Shown: in pieces, positions 27,501 through 36,500 of the stretch
Numbering within the stretch: the first letter of the stretch is position 1
Layout: each line of letters begins with the position of its first letter
Assembly: GCA_033557835.1 (NCBI GenBank)
Contig: JAWQRO010000390.1
Coordinates: forward strand, 1 to 40,219
Length of the DNA: 40,219 nucleotides
Source: Helochares maculicollis
Taxonomy: Eukaryota > Arthropoda > Insecta > Coleoptera > Hydrophilidae
Direction: 5' to 3'
Translations under genes and position numbers: made by a program
The notes under the pieces: generated by a model
The model's input: the letters and a program-made list of their open reading frames with translations, nothing else
Database searches by the model: none
What the model was told of the DNA's origin: nothing

Positions 27501-30500
27501 AAAATTACTTACAAGTATTATAACTTTTCAAACTAACACTTTGATCAAGTTTCGTAAAAATAAGTGATTTAACGCCTTTACCTTTTAGCTTTCCTGCTGT
27601 TGCATACTGCAATATTTTGTGTTGTTTTTTTCCTTTTGTAACACGAATTGTGGTTTCACATTTAGACTTTCTTCATTATCTTGGTCTGATGACCTTCCTC
27701 ATTTTCTTGTATAGATATTTTTGAATTATTCAACTACTTGTTTGATCAACGCTTTTTGTAATACTTTGTGAGTAACTACAATCAAGTTTCCTCCTTTTCG
27801 GTATTAATTAGTCAGTAACCAAAAGGCCATGCTTCACCAGCCAGCATTTAGCTGCTTGTAACAGTAGCAGTCTGTCATATGTAGCACGATAGCAAGATCG
27901 GTCTCGTACTGAGACCTATGAATACGCTTTTATACCTAAAATTATCTAGCTAGACTTTTCCTAATTAGTTTTTCAATTGCATACAACTCCAAACTTACAA
28001 AGCGTTTTTCTGCAGATTCAGTGACAGCCTTCAACACCTTCTCGAGTCTATGTCAAAATGCAACCCTTGGTTTATAAGATGCATCAAGCCGAACAACGAC
28101 AAAACTCCAATGCGCTTCGATATGCCGGTGGTTTTGGAGCAATTGCGATATTCAGGAATGCTAGATACTATCAAAATAAGACAATCAGGGTATCCCGTTC
28201 GTATGAAGTTCCAGCAGTTCGTTGAAAGATACAGGTAAGCCCGCTCATGTGCCCAACTGGGAAAGAAATTAAGAAACCAACTGAACTACTATTGTCTTAA
28301 ATCAATCCTCATCACAAGCTTATAACTTCAACTATGCTGATCAAGTCTCAACAGTTCACGTCTCAAATTTCCAGATACTTACTTCCGGGTAAACTACCAA
28401 GGGGAGCTCCATACAGGGATTTGTGCAGAGCAATCCTGGACCAAAGACCTCCAACTGGAACGGCTGGCCCAGATTACCAGTTGGGAGCCACAAGAGTTTT
28501 CTTCCGGGAGAGCTTAGAGCGCGAATTGGAAGTCGCCCGCTCTGACGTCTTGAAAGACGCTGCGCTAACACTGCAAAAGCACATCAGAGGATACATAGCG
28601 CGCAAGCAGTTCAGGAAAATGCGGAAAAGTGCAGTGACTATACAGCGCAATTGGAAGGGTTTCAAAGAGCGGAGGAAATTTAGGAAGGTGCGAAAAGGCG
28701 TCGTCAAAGCCCAAGCCTTGTACAGAGGGCGCAAGGAGCGCAAAAGATTTGCTGCCCGCAAAGCTGAGTTCAAGCGGAGAGTGGAGGCAGAAAAGTTGAC
28801 TCAAGAACGTGCCAAGCAAAGAGCTGCTAGAGAAAGCCAGCAACAGCGGGTTCCAAAGTCCACTGTGTACCAATTGGAAATCCCAGCCGAGTTGGCATTT
28901 ATTTTCTCAAAATTGGAAGGATACACTCCTCCTCATACTGAAAGGAACTTAGTGAAAGTCGTCGGAGGCGTCACTGGACTACCTCCTCAGATCAATTTGC
29001 CACCAGATTTGAATCAATTTGAGTTCAATAAGTTCACGTCGGTTTACTTTAAAGGTGCTGATTTTGGAATTAAGCGCGAGCCTATCACTACACCTTTCCT
29101 CTCCAAGGCTGCCGCTAGAGACCAAGATTTCCAAGACGCCGTCGCTTTGTTCAAGCTGATTTTGCGATGGTCGAACGACGCCCAAATAACTGGCCCGAGA
29201 GAGCGGGCACTGGCAGATTATATTGTCCACAAGGGATTGCTATCCAGAGGCTTGAGAGACGAGCTTTTGGTTCAGCTGTGCAATCAATCTTGGAAAAATG
29301 AAAATGCCGAAAGGATATGGCAGCTCATGTCGCATTGCTTAAGCTGCTTCCAACCTAGTACTGCTTTAAGCAAATATCTGTTGAAGTATGTAAGCGACCA
29401 TGCACCTGCTAGTCATAAGGAAGCGCTGCAGAGGAAGATCATTCGAGGACAGCAAAAGAATCCCCACTCAAGATTCTTACCGCCGAGTCTCTTGGAATGG
29501 AGGAGTACCCGGCAGAAGGCTAATATGGCATTGCCACTTACTTTGGCTGATGGGACGCTTTCTACGGTTACTATTGATTCTTGGACTACCTGCGAAGAGG
29601 TAAGTTGACTTGTCTATCTAAACATAATGTGATGCTTCGAGTGACTATCGTGTATAACAATGTTACGGATCAATGTAAAGCCAGCTAAATAAACTATAGC
29701 GAAAGTTTTTGCTATTCTGTTTCGCTTTTTAGGCTGCCTCTTTAGCAGTTGGTTCCTTAGGAGTTCCACCTGATGGCTGGAGCGTTGTTCTTGACGATGC
29801 TGGCGTGCTGACAGATTGCAGTGGGTTGGATTATGTTCTTGATTTGGTGTCGGAGCTGGAACTTTGTCCAGCTTTCCCAGTGACTCGATCACAATTGCTA
29901 AAAGCAGGCGTGAGGCATCACTCGCCTATTGAGGTGGATCATCATGTGAATACAAGTCCTACTACTCCAACTCGTCCACAGGTACGTTAGAGCTATCATT
30001 TTTCTTCCGTTGAACTTCAAAAACCTACAACTGTATATTTGGCCTCCTGTATGAGAACATTATTTTACTATGAACTATCAGAGAAAATCAAGAAAATCAA
30101 GAAATCGTTTTGTTACCGACACTATTGATGTGACCATCACCTCCAGCAATAATATAATTAAAATAAACAGCTTTTCTAATACATATTTTCTCAAATGAAT
30201 CTTTCAGAAGTATTTACGAGTCTGTTAACAAAGAGATAATTAATGTTTTAGGTGCCACCACCAGAACCGCCAACTTCAATGACTCGCAAGATCTCTCGAG
30301 ATCCCTCAAGGCAGTCATCACCAATCACGAGCATAGCTCAAACAACGACCCAAGGCTCCCGAAAGTCATCAAGAGACACTCGCGAAAGCAGCCATCACGA
30401 GTACTCCCCACAACGCGAGTCCCCAAGGATGACTAGCACTCCAAACAGAAAAACTTCTCACGATGCTCTCTCCAGAAGCTCTGCTTTGAACGAAAGGTAC

Positions 30501-33500
30501 TTCGACATAGAAAAGGCTCGATCTAGAAGCTTAGATAATCTGCTGAGCGAACCGGAGCCGACTCCGCTGGAAGACTTGGGCTTGAGTCAGTCCAGACTAA
30601 ATGATAGGTATCACTCAGTGGAGCAGTTGGCTCCCATCAAACCAGTAATTGCTCCATCTACGTACATATCTAAGCAAGAGATCGACTTTGAGTACCCTGA
30701 TATCTCCAGTGTGAGTACGTCTCACCGAGGAGGTCCTCGCTACATCAAATCGCAATACACTGGCAAGAAAGCTCCTCCTGGATCACACTCTAGTCGCGCC
30801 CATATTGAAAAATCAGAATTTGGCGTCAGAAGCTCAGCCATGTCTGACACCAGCGAAGCTCCTAGCTTAGCAAGTCACGTAAGAAGAGTACGAGTCCCCA
30901 GTCAAGCTTCGGATGTCGATCAATTTTTAGACGAACTGTTCAGTCCCGTTTTAGATGGAAACTTGGATGAACTAAGCGACGCTAGGTCTTTGGCGGCAAG
31001 CATAAAAGGAGGAGGCTTGAAAGTGGAAAGAGAGGCACTGCACGATGATTACATTGAAGGCCTGGATGAGTTTTTAAACGACGTGCTCGTAGTCCAAGCG
31101 AAGGAACTTGATATGTCGAACGCAAATCTCATTTCTTCCAAAATTAAAGGAGGTGGGCATAGGAATCGATCAGCGAGCCAAAGTAGCGCCGCTTTGGACA
31201 AAGAAGTGGAGAACCTCACGTCCAAAACGAAAAACGGAGACGAGAACCCTGATGCTTCCAATGGAAACGTGGATGACTACATAAGTGACCTTTTCAGGCC
31301 GATCTTCATAAACGATAGCCTGAAAACCTTGACCGAGAAGCAAACTTTGGTGGAAAGCATCAAAGGTGGAGGGACTACGCACCAGCCGAGTGGTCCAGGA
31401 GCTTCCAGCTACAACTTCTCCACAATGACCACGCCCATAGTAAGCCCGCAGCCACTGATGATGCCCATTTTAGGCTCACCTCAGGAAGGATTTATGCCTA
31501 TGTTCAACCCAATGCAAGCCCTCAGCATGCCACCAAACGCTGACATGGCCGCCTATCAACAGAACTTACAACGGGCTTTCTTACAATCCGCTATGGCCCA
31601 GAATATACAAATCCAACAGCAGCTACTGGCGCAAAACCAAGCCCTCCAACAGCTGCTCACCCAAGCAGCCACAGAGGCTAAGGCAGAAAGTCCAGTGAAA
31701 TCCACCCCTAGTCCAAGCCAGAAGAACCAGTACACGAAGCTTAGTAGCAGTAACAGGAAAAGCAGCTCTCCAAGCTCAAACTCTATCGATTACATGTCCA
31801 GAAAGGCATCCACTGAATCAAATGTAAGTGTGATTAGCAGAAACAACGTGCCACCACCGCCACCAATGCCTCCACCGCTAGATGCCAGCGATCCCAGTGA
31901 AGCAAGACCGTTCATGGACCCGTACGGCCGCGCCAAAACAGTCAGGATAGGAAAATGGAGATGGCCTCCCCCAAAAGACGGAAACACCCCAAATACTGGT
32001 GAAGACTTTATGCAGTTCAAATTGCGCCAAAACCAGCGCAAAGTGACGCCCAATAAAGATTCCAGCCTTACTATCATCAATGGGCATAGCAACGTCTCTG
32101 TCCAAATGCAGATGACTTCGCAATCTTCTGCTGAGTGGGAGGAAATTGACTTTGAGACGCCAGTGCGCGAGCCTGAGAAAACAACCAAAGTCAGCTCTAG
32201 GAGGAGTTTTGAGGTTGGGGCCTCCAGACCGTCTCCTGGAAGCGTCGGGAAGCTGAAGTTAAGCTCTGAGATGAGACAAAGGTTGGAGCAGGTGACGGCG
32301 AACCATTCGGTTAGATCTACGAGCAGTAAAGTCGAGAAGCCGTCCAGGGTGGTGAATAAGTTGGAAGATACGCGCAGGATGATGCTCGAGCAGCAGCTGA
32401 CCGGTCGATGGGGAGACACTGATAATGATAACGGAGGGAATGCAAGTGGCCCGCCCAGTCCTGTGACTCCTGCCCATGTCAGGTCGCACGTTGAGTCCAA
32501 ATCGCCAACCCAGCAAAATTGGTCGAGTAGTTCAAATTGGAAGCCTGGGCCACCCCCTCCTCCTATTGGACCAAACTCGTTGCCTCCAGCCCCATCAGGT
32601 ATAATTCACTTTTTGTGTACTGAAATATTAAGTTTAAGAAGAGTGGTTACTAAGCTCGATTCCTTTTTCTTGCCTGATGCTTAATTATCTAACCAATCTG
32701 ATTTGGGCCTATAAATTTTTACTCTGTCCAAATGCAGATAGCTTCGTTATCTTCAGCTGAGATGGCATTTTAATCCTTGGCTTATGCCAATAGCTTAATG
32801 TCTTAAAAATTTGTCTGCAGCTTGATGCGTTGTAAAAAAATCAAGAGCGAAGCTGAAACTTGGTCAGATTATTTTTACATGTGGAAGGTTCTGTTAAACT
32901 TCAAATACACTTAATTGCAGTTTATTACATTTTCTCATAACTCTTCTAAAATCTGAGCATCTAACAAAGTATCGTGCACCAAACTATATGGTAATTATCT
33001 AACTAATCTGATTTGGACCTGTAAATTTTAATTCTGTCCAAATGCAGATAACTTCGTTATCTTCAGCTGAGATGATATTTTAATCATTGGCTTATGCCAA
33101 TAGCTTAATGTCTTAAAAATTGGTCTCCAGCTTGATACGTTGTAGAAAAGATCAAGAGCAAAGCTGAAGCTTGGTCAGATTATTTTACACGTAGAAGGTT
33201 CTGTTAAGTTTCAAATGCAGTGAATTGCAATTTATTACATATTCTCATAACTTTTCTAAAGTCTGAGCATCTAACAAAGTATCGTGCACCAAACTATACG
33301 GTAATTATCTAACCAATCTCATTTGGGCCTGTACATTTTTATTCTGTCCAAATACAGATGGCTTCGTTATCTTCAGCTGAGATGAAACTTTAATCCTTGG
33401 CTTATGCCAATAGCTTAATGTCTTAAAAATTGGTCTTCAGCTTGATACGTTGTAGAAAAGATCAAGAGCGAAGCTGAAGCTTAGTCAGATTATTTTACAT

Positions 33501-36500
33501 GTGGAAGGCTCTGTTAAATTTCAAATACACTTAATTTCAATTAATTACATTTTCTCATAACTATTCTAAAATCTTAGTGTCTAACTAAGTATCGTGCACT
33601 AAACTATAAGCCACAAATTGATGATTCTTATGAAGTAATTTGGAAACTCTTGTACGAGCTGAAATCAAAATGTTATTCGATTGCTTATTCAGGCATTCCT
33701 TTTGACTAACAACTGTGACTAATTAGTCAATCCATAACATATCCATAAATTTATATATTGACAGAACAAGCAAACAGTTCACACGCCTTAACTTTGGATG
33801 AGTTGAGTCAAAGCATTTTCTCAAAAATAATCTTTTTTGTTAAAGCTAGAGTCTCACAAAACGTCGTGTTCGGTTTCAGCAAAGAACGTTCTCTACCTTT
33901 TGAATATGCTTCCAAAATGATTAAAATAACTAAAATACTTGTTTCATTTTAGATGTTTTAGCTAGTTAAGCCTTGAAAAAGTAAAGCGAGGGAGTATATT
34001 ATTTCTACTTTTTACTACTGTTGACTATAGTTGACTATCTCTCCACAGGAATCGAGCCAGATCAAATTGGAACGATTGTATAAATTTTTAATTGGAATGC
34101 ATTTCAGATAATCAACAAATTGATTCTTAGTGGTCATTTTGGTGAAAATATGATATTATTTTGGGTACCTATAAAATGAAAGACCACTTATAAATTGACT
34201 ACTTTTTTAACACATAATGGTAAATCTCTTGGTTGAAAATTTTGTATTATTGTCTTTTCTGTGGCGCAAAATACTTCATGACATCGTCGTGTTTAGAAAA
34301 TAACTAAAATACTTGTTTTATTTTGTATATTTTAGCTAATTGAGCCTTGAAAAAGTAAAGCGAGCAAGTATTATATTTCTACTTTTTCCTACTGTTGACT
34401 ATGGTTGACTATCTCTCCACAAGAATCGAGACAGATCAAATTGAAACGATTGTCCAAATTTTTAATTGGAATGCATTTCAGATAATCATCAAATTGATTA
34501 TTAGTGATTATTTTGGTGAAAATATCATGTTATTATTTTGGGAACCGATAAAATGAAAGACCACTTTTAAACTGACCAATTTTATAACACATGATGGTAA
34601 ATCTCTTGGTTGAAAATTAGGCATTGTTGTCTTTTCTGTAGCGCAAAAAACTTCGTGACATTGTCGTGTTTAAAAAAGTACTAAAATACTTGTTTTAGTT
34701 TGTATATTTTAATTAATTGAGCATTGAAAAAGTAAAGCGAGGAAGTCTATTATTCCTACTTTTTACTACAGTTGACTATAGTTGACTATCTCTCCATAGG
34801 AATCGAGAAAGATCAAATTGGAACGATTGTCCAAATTTTTAATTGGAATGCAATTCAAATAATCATCAAATTGATTCTTAGTGGTCACTTTGGTGAAAAT
34901 ATGATATTATTTTGGGAACCTATACAATGAAAGACTACTTGACCAATTGAACGCATGATGGTAAATCTCTTGGGTGAAAATTTTGCATTGTTGTCTTTTC
35001 TGTGGCGCAAAATACTTCGTAGCATCGTCGTATTTGGAAAATAACTAAAAATACTTGTTTTATTTTGTATATTTTAGATAAATAAGGCTTGAAAAAGTAA
35101 AGCGAGGAAGTATTATTTCTACTTTTTACTAGAGTTGACTATAGTTAACCATCTCTTCACATGAATCGAGACAAATCAAATTGGAACGATTGTTTAAATT
35201 TTTAATTGGAATGCATTTCAGATAGTCATCAAATTGATTCTTAGTGGTCTTTTGGGTGAAAATATCATTTTATTATTTTGGAGACCTATACAATGAAAGA
35301 TCAATTGACCAATTGAACGCATGATGATATATCTCTTGGTTAAAAATTTTGCATTGTTGTCTTTTTTGTGGCGCAAAATACTTCGTGGTATCGTCGTGTT
35401 TAGAAAATCGCAACAGTTAAGCTATATGGTAAAAATTATGCTAGTCCATGTCAAAATAGGACGATAGATATCCAGTCAATCTGAAAATTGCATAAAAATG
35501 ATGGTGTCCTAAGGAAGATCATTGTTTGAAATTATTGAATCATTGAGTAGAGCTTGACTTTGTAAAATTGGTTCTCTTCGTGTTATTAAGCTAAAGTAAT
35601 ATTATAAGCCCAACTTTTGAAGTTTGGTCCCAAAGATATTGTCTATTATTATCATACGCAGCCTCAATGTCTAAAAATAATGCTGAAAGAAATTTTCCAC
35701 TTGAGAAGGCGAGGTTAATGTCCGCAAGCAACATAGATATGCAGTCACAGTCAGTTGCTGAAACAAAATTTAGACTTATTTATCTCACGTTGCACTATTG
35801 AATAGTAAAAATATGCCATGTTTTATGCCCTGCATATTGTTAACACATTGTCAAAATTTCAAATTGTACAACAAAAATGTTTTGTGTTAAATCAAGAGCA
35901 AGAGATATCAAAATATGATAGTATTTCTCATGAGTTTGGGATAGAGTGGATTTTGCTTTTATCTCATCGACCAAAATGTATGAAGATCTTTTTTTGGAAA
36001 AGAAGATTATTAGCCATGGCTTACAGATATTCAGCACTGTTATTGATAGTAAACTTAAAACACAATAAAAATGAATTTAAAAATATCTGTGATTGATGCT
36101 TATTTGATAGAATTGGTCCAGTAGGGCCAAGAAAATAATCTTAAGAGGATTTTATCATCACTTTTGGTCCAACGCTATATAATCAATATTCGATGAATTT
36201 CTTAGAAAATTTATGGCACTGAAATAGGAAAGAACGTATTCACTGTGAAAGTCTAAAATTCGTACCAACTGAAAAACCTGTAGTTAACATCCGAAGTAGC
36301 CAAATAATGACACTTAAACTAATTAGAAATGACCTTAAATGATCTTGCAAATTATCTGAAAACCAAACTAACGAGACACTGTAGTAGAAAAGTTTGAAAA
36401 CTATTAACGATGACCTTTATATCCCAGTATTGCAATGCGTTAAGATTTTGAAACACGTACAATAAATATTAGAATGTAGGAGTTTGCAAATGATAATTCA

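Larger units (their letters stand above)
23221..28015 (+). other. intron 5 (4,795 bp)
   Basis: Phase-2 intron between gtaaaa and tttttctgcag. It holds a + strand mariner (24186-25377), a minus-strand mariner of another lineage (26366-27252), and two copies of a short direct repeat flanking the latter. 23221-24180, 25380-26260 and 27440-28010 are AT-rich without recognisable genes. Confidence 0.8.

Noticed and set aside
31790..32500. 236-codon open frame on the minus strand
   Set aside because: It lies entirely opposite exon 9, whose + strand frame has clear myosin XV blocks. The minus frame is a shadow with no recognisable domain.
33758..33952. 64-codon frame as an extra Myo15 exon or small gene
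   Set aside because: No similarity to the linker, no good acceptor/donor pair in phase, and its 3' end overlaps the satellite.
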